A stretch of 7,246 nucleotides of DNA. Origin: Bacteroidota bacterium (GTDB taxonomy: Bacteria; Bacteroidota; Bacteroidia; Chitinophagales; Chitinophagaceae). The position numbers were made by a program, and so were the translations under genes. The notes beneath the pieces were generated by a model. The model had not been told where the DNA came from and searched no databases. It worked only from the letters and a program-made list of their open reading frames with translations. The stretch is from positions 1-7,246 of the forward strand of contig JAEZAY010000331.1 of assembly GCA_023427575.1 (NCBI GenBank), read 5' to 3'. Of this stretch, positions 7,011 through 7,246 are shown piece by piece (position 1 is the stretch's first letter; the number at the start of each line of letters is the position of its first letter).

Positions 7011-7246
7011 TTACCAGCCGGCGCCTTTGGTATTGGTTTTAATCCGGCATAGCTTATCATTGGCCGTTATATACAAAACGGAACCATCTTCACCCCAGGC
7101 AAGATTGGCAGTTGGCTCGCCGGTATCAATCCTTCCCAACAATTTTCCCTTTGGATCTATTATCAAAACCCCGCCCGGTCCGGTAGCGAACAGGTTTCCG
7201 TGCTGATCCAGTTTTAAACCATCAGGAAGTCCTTTCAGGCCCTGCC
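7011..7246 (-). CDS. SMP-30/gluconolactonase/LRE-family protein, C-terminal part (5' partial)
   Basis: Read on the minus strand, an open frame enters from the right edge and stops at TAA (7013-7011), giving 77 complete residues with no start codon needed in the window. The segment GLKGLPDGLKLDQHGNLFA, followed by TGPGGVLIIDPKGKLLGRI and NLAWGEDGSVLYITANDKLCRI, is the last two propeller blades of the SMP-30/gluconolactonase family. The Asp of PDG (codon 7223-7221) matches the conserved metal-ligand aspartate. Members of the family open aldonolactones, such as glucono-, galactono- or arabinolactone, to the free acids. Next to dgoD and dgoK, a galactonolactonase role would feed D-galactonate into the pathway; that is inference, since substrate specificity cannot be read from this fragment. 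It is convergent with dgoK, so it is not in the same operon. The N-terminal three quarters, including any signal peptide, is outside the window. Confidence 0.85.
   Translation of the reverse strand, partial: QGLKGLPDGLKLDQHGNLFATGPGGVLIIDPKGKLLGRIDTGEPTANLAWGEDGSVLYITANDKLCRIKTNTKGAGW

Noticed and set aside
6994..7206. 70-codon plus-strand open frame after dgoK
   Set aside because: It is antisense to the SMP-30 C-terminus, which has clear family motifs, so it is a shadow.

Overview
The window looks like chromosomal DNA of a Bacteroidota bacterium, probably of the Chitinophagales/Cytophagales type. The reasons are moderate GC, no clear Shine-Dalgarno sequence before any start codon, A/T-rich bases just upstream of the ATGs, and gene types (ThuA/PVC dehydrogenase/azurin fusion, GH43, DgoD, DgoK) typical of polysaccharide-degrading members of that phylum. 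The organism is an inference from style, not from a marker gene. I see no tRNA, rRNA, mobile element or CRISPR array.

Left part (1-2957, +): a very large multidomain protein that begins before the window. The reading frame is open from base 3 and encodes the end of a ThuA domain. It continues through a PVC-type membrane-bound dehydrogenase beta-propeller, a HEAT-like helical stretch, a concanavalin-like domain and a C-terminal azurin-like type-1 copper domain. The GTG at 102 is an internal codon, not the start. A secreted GH43 glycoside hydrolase follows (3032-4018), with all three expected catalytic acids.

Centre (4133-6994, +): three enzymes of phosphorylative D-galactonate catabolism in the order aldolase (dgoA/eda type), galactonate dehydratase (dgoD) and 2-keto-3-deoxygalactonate kinase (dgoK). 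The expected flow is D-galactonate to 2-keto-3-deoxy-D-galactonate (DgoD), to its 6-phosphate (DgoK), to pyruvate plus glyceraldehyde-3-phosphate (aldolase). All diagnostic active-site residues I can check are present.

Right edge (7011-7246, -): the C-terminal 77 residues of an SMP-30/gluconolactonase/LRE-family protein, convergent with dgoK and only 16 bases from it. It runs off the window and has no start codon inside. A sugar lactonase would supply the aldonate used by the dgo genes, so the locus reads as: glycan cleavage outside the cell (GH43), sugar oxidation to a lactone (oxidase or dehydrogenase not identified; the copper-fused dehydrogenase is only a speculative candidate), lactone opening (SMP-30 protein), then galactonate breakdown in the cytoplasm. 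No sugar transporter, galactose dehydrogenase or regulator is visible here.
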